Shown: positions 15,799 through 23,763 of the stretch, one piece after another
Position numbering within the stretch: the stretch's first letter is position 1
Layout: every line of letters starts with the position of its first letter
DNA from: Tabrizicola sp.
GTDB taxonomy: Bacteria > Pseudomonadota > Alphaproteobacteria > Rhodobacterales > Rhodobacteraceae
DNA length: 64,000 nucleotides
Assembly: GCF_016793705.1 (NCBI RefSeq)
Contig: NZ_JAEULO010000066.1
Location: 1-64,000, forward strand
Direction: 5' to 3'
Notes under the pieces: model-generated
Told to the model about the DNA's origin: nothing
Database searches by the model: none
What the model saw: the letters and a program-made list of their open reading frames with translations, nothing else
Program-made: the position numbers and the translations under genes

Positions 15799-17012
15799 GC
15801 CACATCCTGGAACGGCGAGAGCGGGGTGGTGATCCGGCTGGCCGAAGGCTTCCGCCCCCGGAACCGCTCCGCCAGCGTCAGCGGCCCGGCGGTGATACGG
15901 AAGTAATCATAGTCGCCGGGACGGTCGAAGGCGCAGAGATACTGGAAATGCAGCCGAAAATAGCGCCGCTTCAGCGTCTGCCATTTCTCCGGGCTCAAGG
16001 TCTGGGTGAAGGCCGCAGAAAGGATCAGCGGCCAGCGCTGCCCCTCCGGCGCGACCCCGCTGACCGCCACCGGATCGCAGAGCGCGAAGCTGCACCCATC
16101 CCCCGGAGCCGTCACATCGACCCAGGTCAACTCCTCCCGTGTCGACAGATAGGCCAGATCCCCCCGCAACCGCGCCGCTCCCGGCAGGTAGGACACCATC
16201 GGCACGGCCTGCCCCAGGCTCAGGAACCCCAGCGCCGGGCAGCCCGGCACCCCCTCGCGGATCAGGTCGGCCAGCAGCGAGACCCCCAGATGCACGCCCG
16301 AGGAATGGCCGACGACCAGCACCTCGTCGACGCCCGACCCCAGCGCCGCCCGCACCCGCCCCCGGAACACTGCAAGCCGGTCCTCCAGCACCGCGGGATA
16401 GGCCCCCCCTTCGACCGTGGTAAAGGCGTAGTCGTGCATCAGGTAGTAGACGAACAGCCGGTGGTCGAGGCGCCGGAACCCCTCCAGCACCGCCCATCCG
16501 GCAAGAAGCGTCATCAGCCAGCCCAGTCCCCAGGGCAAGGCCCGCGCCAACCAGAGGACCAGCCCCCCCGCCGCCAGCGCAACAATCGCCTGAACGACCA
16601 GCAGCACCGCCGGATACAGTGCCGCGATCATCGGCCCCTTGCGCAGCCGGATCAGCCGAAACAGCGCGCCGGAGGACAGATAAAGCCAGGCCGTCCGCGC
16701 CAGTTGGCCATAGGTTCCAAGGATGCCGCGATCCATCGACCCTTTCACCAGGTCCGACCAGACCAGCACCTCGACCTCTGTCTCCACCGCCCGCCCGTCC
16801 ATCCCGGCAACGACGGTCCAGCCATAGGTTTCCCCTGTGCGGGGCCGGATCGCCAACTGATAGCCCGAGATCGCCGCCTGTGCCGCACCTTCCGTGCGGT
16901 ACAATTCGCGGTAGCGGCGCGGCGGGAACGGGTCATAGCCCGGAATGTACAGCACATGACGCCGAAAGGCGCCCGCCACACTATCCGTCTCGCTGTCTGA
17001 AACCACGCTCAT
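15795..17012 (-). CDS. Membrane-anchored alpha/beta-hydrolase-like protein, partner of the P450
   Basis: This 405-residue protein has an N-terminal oxyanion-type strand RRHVLYIPGYDPFPPRRY, two adjacent transmembrane segments (about 128-157 and 159-178) and a nucleophile elbow GHSSG with Ser237, typical of serine lipases and esterases. Later Asp and His residues could complete the triad. The fold call rests on the elbow and the HVLYIPGYD strand. No named family is recognised. It is the first gene of a two-gene operon with the P450, so a hydrolysis-plus-oxidation pair acting on a membrane-associated substrate is plausible. Confidence 0.7.
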   Translation of the reverse strand: MSVVSDSETDSVAGAFRRHVLYIPGYDPFPPRRYRELYRTEGAAQAAISGYQLAIRPRTGETYGWTVVAGMDGRAVETEVEVLVWSDLVKGSMDRGILGTYGQLARTAWLYLSSGALFRLIRLRKGPMIAALYPAVLLVVQAIVALAAGGLVLWLARALPWGLGWLMTLLAGWAVLEGFRRLDHRLFVYYLMHDYAFTTVEGGAYPAVLEDRLAVFRGRVRAALGSGVDEVLVVGHSSGVHLGVSLLADLIREGVPGCPALGFLSLGQAVPMVSYLPGAARLRGDLAYLSTREELTWVDVTAPGDGCSFALCDPVAVSGVAPEGQRWPLILSAAFTQTLSPEKWQTLKRRYFRLHFQYLCAFDRPGDYDYFRITAGPLTLAERFRGRKPSASRITTPLSPFQDVA

Positions 17013-17076
17013 CCCGCCAGTCTGACCGGCTTAGCTTAACCGCTGGTTGGCAGGAGGGAAGCCTTCGTCCACCCGA

Positions 17077-17832
17077 TCAGCCCGGCAAGGGCACGCCGAG
17101 GAACTCGTAGGTCTCCAGCATCCAGTAGCTGAAATCGGTGAAGGCGCCAGTGACCAGCGCCAGACCGACAAGGATCAGCAGGCTGCCCATCAACCGCTCG
17201 ATCAGCTTCATGTAGCGCTTGAGCTTTGCCATCAAGTGCATTGCATTATCGATGAAAATTGCCGCCAGAAGGAACGGCAGGCCCAGCCCCAGCGCATAGA
17301 CCCCCAAGAGCAGCGTTCCCCGCTCCATGCTGCCTTCCTGCGCGGCCAGCGACAGGATCGCGCCCAGTTGCGGACCAATGCACGGGGTCCAGCCGAAGGC
17401 GAAGGCGAGGCCCAGCAGATAGGCCCCGAAGGCCGACCCGCCCCGGTCGCCCGCATCGACCCGCATCTCGCGGTGCAGGATCGGGATCGTGAAGATGCCC
17501 AGGAAATGCAGGCCGAAGATGATGATGACGACGCCCGAGATGCGCGCCAGCAGGACCTGGTTCTCCAGCACGAAGCTCCCGAAGGCCGATGCGGTGAAGC
17601 CGAGCAGCAGGAAGATCGTCGACAGGCCCAGGACGAAGAACAACGCGGGCAGGATCACCCGGTGCTTCTGCGAGCCGTCCTTCATCTCGCCCACCGAAAT
17701 CCCCCCCATATAGGCGAGGTAGGGCGGCACGATGGGCAGGACGCAGGGGCTGAGGAAAGACAGAACCCCCGCCACCAGCGCGACCAGCATCGCGGGCATC
17801 AGGGCGGCGTCTATGATCTCGATTCCGAACAT
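17077..17832 (-). CDS. ccdA: Thiol-disulfide membrane transporter CcdA, cytochrome c biogenesis
   Basis: This 251-residue, six-helix membrane protein of the DsbD/CcdA family has the paired redox cysteines in SFLSPCVLPIVPP (Cys30) and GWTPCIGPQ (Cys151). It carries electrons from cytoplasmic thioredoxin to periplasmic thiols, supporting heme attachment to c-type cytochromes. It is divergent from tusA with 111 bp between them. The short intergenic distance after the hydrolase gene suggests it may be transcribed separately. Confidence 0.93.
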   Translation of the reverse strand: MFGIEIIDAALMPAMLVALVAGVLSFLSPCVLPIVPPYLAYMGGISVGEMKDGSQKHRVILPALFFVLGLSTIFLLLGFTASAFGSFVLENQVLLARISGVVIIIFGLHFLGIFTIPILHREMRVDAGDRGGSAFGAYLLGLAFAFGWTPCIGPQLGAILSLAAQEGSMERGTLLLGVYALGLGLPFLLAAIFIDNAMHLMAKLKRYMKLIERLMGSLLILVGLALVTGAFTDFSYWMLETYEFLGVPLPG

Positions 17833-17943
17833 GCTCGCCCCCCTTAGCCGCTTTCTTCCGCCCCGTCACGGGGACAGCACGTCACATGCGCGTGGCCGCG
17901 CCGCAACCTTGCCGGGCTGCGCTCGCCCCGCTACACCCCGCGC

Positions 17944-18174
17944 ATGGCCGACTGGGATGACATGGTGGATTGCGAGGGGCTTCTGTGCCCCCTGCCCGTG
18001 CTGCGCGCGCGCAAGCGGCTTTTGTCCCTTGCGCCCGGCACCGTGCTTTGCGTCCGCGCGACCGATGCGATGGCCGAAATCGACCTGCCGCATTTCTGCG
18101 CCGAGGCGGGGCACGCCTATCTCGGCACGCAGGCCGAGGGCAACGTGACCCTTCACCTCATCCGCCGCGGCTGA
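17944..18174 (+). CDS. tusA: TusA-family sulfur carrier
   Basis: This 76-residue protein has the family motif CEGLLCPLPVLRARK; Cys15 before PLP is the sulfur-binding residue. TusA proteins pass persulfide sulfur for tRNA thiolation, molybdenum cofactor synthesis or sulfur metabolism. It stands alone, divergent from ccdA and convergent with rne, so the pathway is not fixed by context. Confidence 0.9.
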   Translation: MADWDDMVDCEGLLCPLPVLRARKRLLSLAPGTVLCVRATDAMAEIDLPHFCAEAGHAYLGTQAEGNVTLHLIRRG

Positions 18175-18181
18175 ATGAAAT

Positions 18182-18206
18182 CGGGCGGCCGTTCCCCGAC
18201 CGCCCG
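18182..18206. terminator. Bidirectional terminator between tusA and rne
   Basis: CGGGCGG (18182-18188) and CCGCCCG (18200-18206) form a 7-bp GC stem with an 11-base loop between the convergent genes. Confidence 0.55.
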
Positions 18207-18228
18207 TCCCCAATCCTGTCTTTCCGCC

Positions 18229-20907
18229 TCAGCGGCCCAGCGACCACCAGCCCTTGCGCTTGGGCTTGGCCGGTTCGTCCGCCACCGGCTCGGGCGCCAC
18301 CGCCTCGGCAGGGTCAGCGATCAGCGTCTCCGCCGTCGGGATCATCCCTGGATCGGGCGCCAGCGCCGGGGCCTCGGGCACGGCTTCCACCACAGGCTCC
18401 GCCGCCTTGGACCGCGGCGCGCGCGTGCGGGCAGGCTTCGCCGCCGGTTCCGCAACCGCCTCGACGGGCGCGACCGGAGCCTCGGCCACCGGCGCTGCCG
18501 CCTTGGCCCGGCTCGCCCGCTTCTTCGGCGCGGGTTTCTGCTCGACCGGCGCCTCGGCCACCGGCTCGGGCGCAGCCTCTGCCACCACAGCGACCTCTGC
18601 CACCGCGACCTCCGCCGCCTCGGCCTTGGCGCCGCGCGGCTTGCGCACCCGCTTCGGCTTCGCAGGAGGCGCATCCTCGACCACCGCCACCACTTCCGCT
18701 ACCTCGACAGCCACGCCCTCGGCGGTCTCGCCCGCATCGTCGTCGCCATCGTCCTCTCCGTCTTCCTCGGCCCCGGCCTCGCCGCCCGCAGCCGCCACGC
18801 CATCGCGCTGGCCACCCCGCCGACGCCGACGGCGCCGACGCTTCTTGCGTCCCGGCTGCCCGTCACCCTCGCCCGACGCCGGAGCCGCCGCAGCGGCCTC
18901 CGTTTCCTCGGCTTCCTCCTCGACCAGGTCGAGGGCGTAATCCTCGTCCTCCTCTTCCTCGACCGGCGCCCCCATCAGACCCGCATGGCCCGAGACCACC
19001 GGCGTCTCCGGCACCGCGCGCAACGCGGTCTTGAACTTCTCGATGGAGTAATCCGGCGAGACCATCATCGGGTCCGCCTCGATCCGCACGCTCATCCCAT
19101 AGCGCGCCTCGATCAGCGCCACATGCTCGCGCTTCGCATTGAAAAGGTAGTTCACGATCCCGACCGGCGCCTTCAGCAGCACCTCGCGCGACCGTTTCCG
19201 CGTGCCCTCTTCCTCCAGCGCCCGCAGCACCGTCAGCGCCATCGAATCGTCCGACCGGATCAGCCCGGTGCCATGGCAATGCGGGCAGGCCTGCGTGGTC
19301 GATTCCAGCATCCCCGGCCGCAGCCGCTGCCGGCTCATCTCCAGAAGGCCGAAGCCCGAAATCCGCCCCACTTGAATCCGCGCGCGGTCGGTCTTCAGCT
19401 TGTCCTTCAGCCGCTTCTCGACGGTGGCGTTGTTGCGCCGCTCTTCCATGTCGATGAAGTCGATCACGATCAGCCCGGCAAGGTCGCGCAGCCGCAGCTG
19501 GCGGGCGATCTCTTCCGCCGCCTCGACGTTGGTCTTCAGCGCGGTTTCCTCGATCGAGCCTTCCTTGGTGGCCCGGCCCGAGTTCACGTCGATGGCCACC
19601 AGCGCCTCGGTCACGCCGATCACGATGTAGCCGCCGGATTTCAGCTGCACCACCGGGTTGAACATGCCCGAAAGGTAGCCTTCCACCTGATGCTTCGCGA
19701 ACAAGGGCGTCTGGTCCTGATAGCGCACCACCTGCTTGGCGTGGCTCGGCATGATCATCCGCATGAAGTCCTTGGCGGTGCGATAGCCGCCTTCACCCTC
19801 GACCAGCACCTCGTCGATCTCGCGGGAATACAGATCACGGATCGAGCGCTTGATCAGGTCGCCCTCCTCGTAGATCTTCGCTGGCGCAATCGACTTCAGC
19901 GTCAGTTCCCTGATCTGCTCCCAAAGCCGCATCAGGTATTCGTAATCGCGCTTGATTTCCGGTTTGGTCCGCTTGGCCCCCGCCGTCCGCACAATCAGGC
20001 CCGCGCCTTCCGGCACCTCCAGATCGCCCGCGATCTCCTTCAGCTTCTTGCGGTCCACCGCATTGGTGATCTTGCGGGAAATCCCGCCGCCCCGGGCCGT
20101 GTTCGGCATCAGCACGCAATAGCGACCTGCCAGCGACAGGTAGGTCGTCAGCGCCGCGCCCTTGTTGCCGCGCTCTTCCTTGACCACCTGGACCAGCATG
20201 ATCTGCCGGACCTTGACCACTTCCTGGATCTTGTAGCGCCGGGCGCGCGGGCGACGCGGCTGGGCGATTTCCTCGGCCACGTCCTCTTCGGCGATGGATT
20301 CGATTTCCTCGTCGGTGTCGCTGGCGTGATCCACCGCGCGGTAGCGCCCGTCATTGCCGCTCTCGACCGACTCGTTGTGGTGGTCGTGATCGTGGCCCTC
20401 GTGATCATGGCCATGGTCCTGCTCCGGCTCGGTCGCCTCGACCGCCGCCGCCTCGACCAGCGGGCCGTCGTGGGTCTCGTCCTCGCCAAGGTCCACGACA
20501 TCCATGCCGGACGGACCCTCAACCACGGCGTCGTCGGACTTCACCTGCTCGGCCTTCGCCGCGGGGCGCGGCGGGCGGCGGCGCGAGCGGCGGTTCTCTT
20601 CCTCTTCCTCGGCGCGGGCCATCGCCCGCTCTTCCTCGATCAGCGCCTTACGGTCGGCGACCGGGATCTGGTAGTAATCCGGGTGGATTTCGGCAAAGGC
20701 CAGGAAGCCGTGGCGGTTGCCGCCATATTCAACGAAGGCCGCCTGAAGCGAGGGTTCGACCCGCGTCACCTTGGCCAGATAGATATTCCCGGCCAGCTGG
20801 CGCTTGTTTACGGTCTCGAAATCGAATTCTTCGACCTTGTTTCCGTCGACCACGACCACCCGGGTTTCCTCGGTGTGGGTGGCGTCGATAAGCATTTTCT
20901 TTGACAT
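18229..20907 (-). CDS. rne: Ribonuclease E
   Basis: This 892-residue endoribonuclease is the core of the RNA degradosome. The N-terminal S1 domain is split by an insert of about 130 residues (95-225) that is acidic and includes a His/Asp-rich run (165-177). The catalytic DNase I-like part has AIDVNSGRATKEG, and the zinc-link motif is CPHCHGTG. From about residue 560 the protein is disordered, with acidic, Arg-rich (KKRRRRRRRRGG) and Ala/Pro/Glu stretches that would bind RNA and partners, ending in GWWSLGR. The ATG at 20907 (MSKKMLID) is the family start; the frame is open 92 codons further but non-homologous. Confidence 0.95.
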   Translation of the reverse strand: MSKKMLIDATHTEETRVVVVDGNKVEEFDFETVNKRQLAGNIYLAKVTRVEPSLQAAFVEYGGNRHGFLAFAEIHPDYYQIPVADRKALIEEERAMARAEEEEENRRSRRRPPRPAAKAEQVKSDDAVVEGPSGMDVVDLGEDETHDGPLVEAAAVEATEPEQDHGHDHEGHDHDHHNESVESGNDGRYRAVDHASDTDEEIESIAEEDVAEEIAQPRRPRARRYKIQEVVKVRQIMLVQVVKEERGNKGAALTTYLSLAGRYCVLMPNTARGGGISRKITNAVDRKKLKEIAGDLEVPEGAGLIVRTAGAKRTKPEIKRDYEYLMRLWEQIRELTLKSIAPAKIYEEGDLIKRSIRDLYSREIDEVLVEGEGGYRTAKDFMRMIMPSHAKQVVRYQDQTPLFAKHQVEGYLSGMFNPVVQLKSGGYIVIGVTEALVAIDVNSGRATKEGSIEETALKTNVEAAEEIARQLRLRDLAGLIVIDFIDMEERRNNATVEKRLKDKLKTDRARIQVGRISGFGLLEMSRQRLRPGMLESTTQACPHCHGTGLIRSDDSMALTVLRALEEEGTRKRSREVLLKAPVGIVNYLFNAKREHVALIEARYGMSVRIEADPMMVSPDYSIEKFKTALRAVPETPVVSGHAGLMGAPVEEEEDEDYALDLVEEEAEETEAAAAAPASGEGDGQPGRKKRRRRRRRRGGQRDGVAAAGGEAGAEEDGEDDGDDDAGETAEGVAVEVAEVVAVVEDAPPAKPKRVRKPRGAKAEAAEVAVAEVAVVAEAAPEPVAEAPVEQKPAPKKRASRAKAAAPVAEAPVAPVEAVAEPAAKPARTRAPRSKAAEPVVEAVPEAPALAPDPGMIPTAETLIADPAEAVAPEPVADEPAKPKRKGWWSLGR

Positions 20908-21334
20908 TTTGGTCCACTGCGCCCCGGGCGCAACGGGCCGCCTGGCGGACCAGACGGGGAAACGAAACGAACGGGGCGGCTTGTCTGGGCGCGGGCGTGA
21001 AGCAGATGCATCGGCCTCCGACCCGGTGGGTCGACTGGTCCAATGCTCAAGGTGCTCCCAAGCCTCATCGCGGTTACAAATTGAAGGGCCAGGCGGCCCT
21101 TCACCTCTGAAAGCCAACAAATCCAGGGACTTGCAGGCAATGTGCACGGTCTTGCGACCGATCCGGCTCCCAAGAAGGGACACGTTTCCACGCGCCCGGC
21201 AGCAAGGGAGAGAATTTCCAGGGCGGACAGACCGCCTCGGCCCGACCCTATCGGCAAAGCGCGACCAAGGGCAATGGCGAATTTCACCCAGCCGTCACCC
21301 GGCTGTCATGCAAGATCGGGCGCCGAGGCAAGGC
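20908..21334 (-). promoter_or_regulatory. rne leader region with stem-loop
   Basis: This 427-bp stretch without a gene precedes rne. It holds a perfect stem-loop GAAGGGCC-AGGC-GGCCCTTC at 21083-21102 and several weaker stems (for example around 20921-20942). A long structured leader is expected, since RNase E controls its own mRNA through its 5' UTR in enterobacteria. I could not set a promoter by eye, and the part nearest 21334 may belong to the upstream gene's 3' end. Confidence 0.5.
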
Positions 21335-22228
21335 TTATTGTTCCAGCATCTCGCGGCACGACGAGGCCCCTTCCCCGGCCGGGCAGATCGCTGCGACCGC
21401 CTGCTCGATCCCGGTCGGCCTGTTGTCCGCCCTTTGCGTGTTGCGTGGCGCCAGAGGCAAGGCCATCGCGCGACTGGTCAGCGTCAGGTCCAGAAGATCG
21501 AAGCCCATGGTGGCGAAGGACAATCCGTCCGCGACCGAGGGCAGCCGCGCCATCAGCAATCGCACCGCCGCGTCGGGCGACAGGCCCTCCAGCACCGGGT
21601 TCGGCCGCAAGGCCGCTTCGATGGCTCCGGGTTCACCTTGCGTGTAGGGCCAGGATGTAACGATCAGATAGTCGATCCGCCCTGCCGCCTCGCGCCGTTC
21701 GTCTTCGGTCAGGACCCGGCGTTCGCCCACGCCTGTCGTGGACCATGACCAATGTTGCAGCGGCAGGTCGGCCAGCGGGATCGGCCGGGTCAGATCGAAG
21801 CCGCTCAACCCCTCCACCGGCAGCACATACAGGCCGGTCGACCCGCGCCCCTCCAGCACGGCCCCGCAAGGACTGTCTTCGCAATAGCTGTCCGGCGCGA
21901 TCATCAACGGGGTCACATCCGCCAGGGGCGGCGGTGTTCCCACGATTTCATGAGCCTCCATCGACCGAAGCCGCCAGGAGAGCCACCCCTGGCTGATCAA
22001 CGGCAGCCCGATCGCCAGCACAAGGCCGACAGCCAGCGCCCAAAGACCCGCCCGTCGCCATTTCGCCCGGATCAGCATCACCAGAAGGACGATCCCGATC
22101 ACGCCATAGACCACCAGAGAGATCAGCGCCGCCAGCAAGTCGTCCGCACAGGACCCCAGGCATTCCGCCTGCGCCGGGCCAGCCGCCAGAATTGCGATGA
22201 CCAACCCGCTCCGCCTTGTCCCTGCCAC
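21335..22228 (-). CDS. Predicted membrane protein, unknown function
   Basis: I take the start as the GTG at 22228, because GGGAGG lies seven bases upstream and it begins directly at a signal-like segment (AGTRRSGLVIAILAAGPAQA, cut before ECLGS). An ATG 48 codons upstream is open but gives a charged, unlikely N-terminus. The resulting 297-residue protein has two more hydrophobic helices (about 35-55 and 62-82) and a soluble C-terminal domain with a CEDSPCG pair. No family is recognised. It is upstream of rne on the same strand, 427 bp away. Confidence 0.65.
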   Translation of the reverse strand: MAGTRRSGLVIAILAAGPAQAECLGSCADDLLAALISLVVYGVIGIVLLVMLIRAKWRRAGLWALAVGLVLAIGLPLISQGWLSWRLRSMEAHEIVGTPPPLADVTPLMIAPDSYCEDSPCGAVLEGRGSTGLYVLPVEGLSGFDLTRPIPLADLPLQHWSWSTTGVGERRVLTEDERREAAGRIDYLIVTSWPYTQGEPGAIEAALRPNPVLEGLSPDAAVRLLMARLPSVADGLSFATMGFDLLDLTLTSRAMALPLAPRNTQRADNRPTGIEQAVAAICPAGEGASSCREMLEQ

Positions 22229-22401
22229 CTGTCGCCCTCCCGCCCGGTCGGGCCAGAAAGCCACGGTTGCGAGGTTCCGGCAAGTCCGGCCCGCCACACC
22301 CTCCTCCTTCGACTTGGTCTCCTCGTCGCAGGCGCGCCAAACTCCTAACGATTCCTGAACGCCTACAGCCAAGCCACTGATTTACTTGCCTACCAATTTC
22401 A

Positions 22402-22415
22402 GTCCACCGTGGACA
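22402..22415. repeat. Palindromic element 9 nt after the dctD stop
   Basis: GTCCACCGTGGACA lies exactly nine bases beyond the dctD stop codon. The same 14 bases lie exactly nine bases beyond the uvrD stop (43223-43236). The core GTCCAC-N-GTGGAC is a perfect inverted repeat. Confidence 0.6.
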
Positions 22416-22424
22416 ACCCGAGGG

Positions 22425-23753
22425 TCACACATAGTCCCCGCGGGTCAGCCCGTACTTGGCCATCTTCTCGTTCAGCGTCCGCCGCGGCAGGCACAGCTCC
22501 TCCATCACCGCCACGATCGACCCCTTGTGCCGCCGCATCGTGTTGTCGATCAGCATCCGCTCGAAGGCCTCGACATAGTCCTTCAAAGGCTTGCCCTCGG
22601 TGGTCAGCGCCGGCCCCGAAGCCTCGTTCTCGGCCATCAGAAGGCTCGCAATCGACCCCGACCCCCGCCGGTTCTGCAACACCGCCCGCTCGGCGATGTT
22701 CACCAGCTGCCGCACATTCCCCGGCCAGGGCGCCTGCAACAGCTGCGCCGCCTCCTGCGCCGTCACCTGCGGGGCGTCGCAGCCGTATTCCTCGGCAAAC
22801 TGTTCCGACAGCCGCGTGAAGAGTTGCAGGATATCCTCGCCCCGGGTCCGCAAGGGGGGCAGCACGATCGTCATCGCCCCCAGCCGGTAGAAAAGGTCCG
22901 GCCGCAGCACCTGCTCCAGCGTCGTGTCCGGGGCGTGGCTGTTGCAGATCGCGATGATCCGCGTCTCGGGCGGCACCCCCTGATCGTTGATGAAGGTCAG
23001 CAGCCGCGCCTGCAAGGCGTTCGGCAGCGCCTCGATGTCCTCCAGGCACAGCGTCCCACCCCGCGCCTCCTCGACCAGCGGCAAGGCCCCGTCCTCGCCC
23101 GGCCCGAACAGCCGCGCCGCCAGCTTGTCCTCCGACCAGGCCGCGCAGGAGATCGCCACGAACTTCTTCGACGCCCGCGGCCCCACGGCGTGCAGGGCAT
23201 GGGCGACCAGCGTCTTGCCCGTCCCCGTCTCGCCGTCGATCAGCACGTGGCTGTCCGCCTGCCCCAGGTCGAGGATGTCCTCGCGCAGCCGCTCCATCGC
23301 CGGGCTGGTGCCGATCAGCTTCTTGATGATCGTCGACCCGTCCGCGAGTTCCTTCCGCAGCGCCCGGTTGTCCAGTGTCATCCGCCGCGCCTGGGTCGCG
23401 CGCTTGGCAAGCTCGGTCATTCGGTCGGGATTGAAGGGCTTCTCCAGGAAGTCGAAGGCCCCCACCCGCATCGCCTCGACCGCCATCGGCACGTCGCCGT
23501 GGCCGGTGATCATGATGACCGGAAGGCCCGAATCCTGCCCCATCAGCCGCTTGAGGAAGGCCATCCCGTCCATCCCCGGCATCTTGATGTCGCTGACCAC
23601 GACGCCCTGGAAATCCGGCCCGATCACCTTCAGCGCATCTTCCGCGCTGGCATAGGTTTCCGTATCGAACCCCGACAGCGCAAGCCACTGGCTGATCGAC
23701 TGCCGCATGTCGGCCTCGTCATCGACGATCGCGACTTTCATTGCGCGGGCCAT
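22425..23753 (-). CDS. dctD: DctD-type response regulator lacking the sigma-54 loop
   Basis: This 442-residue NtrC-family regulator has a receiver domain (phospho-acceptor Asp55), an AAA+ domain with Walker A GETGTGKT (174-181) and Walker B GGTLCLEDIE (232-241), and a C-terminal Fis-type helix-turn-helix (LPRRTLNEKMAKYGL). The GAFTGA loop that contacts sigma-54 is absent: residues 215-225 read LFGPGEDGALP, with about 15 residues fewer than usual. It pairs with DctB and should control C4-dicarboxylate uptake, but probably not by sigma-54 activation. The start at 23753 (MARAMKVAIVDD) heads the receiver. Confidence 0.9.
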   Translation of the reverse strand: MARAMKVAIVDDEADMRQSISQWLALSGFDTETYASAEDALKVIGPDFQGVVVSDIKMPGMDGMAFLKRLMGQDSGLPVIMITGHGDVPMAVEAMRVGAFDFLEKPFNPDRMTELAKRATQARRMTLDNRALRKELADGSTIIKKLIGTSPAMERLREDILDLGQADSHVLIDGETGTGKTLVAHALHAVGPRASKKFVAISCAAWSEDKLAARLFGPGEDGALPLVEEARGGTLCLEDIEALPNALQARLLTFINDQGVPPETRIIAICNSHAPDTTLEQVLRPDLFYRLGAMTIVLPPLRTRGEDILQLFTRLSEQFAEEYGCDAPQVTAQEAAQLLQAPWPGNVRQLVNIAERAVLQNRRGSGSIASLLMAENEASGPALTTEGKPLKDYVEAFERMLIDNTMRRHKGSIVAVMEELCLPRRTLNEKMAKYGLTRGDYV

Positions 23754-23763
23754 TGGGACCTCT

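Noticed and set aside
18175-20904. A 909-codon plus-strand frame over rne
   Set aside because: Antisense shadow of RNase E; His/Arg/Leu-rich without domains, whereas the minus frame has S1 and catalytic motifs.
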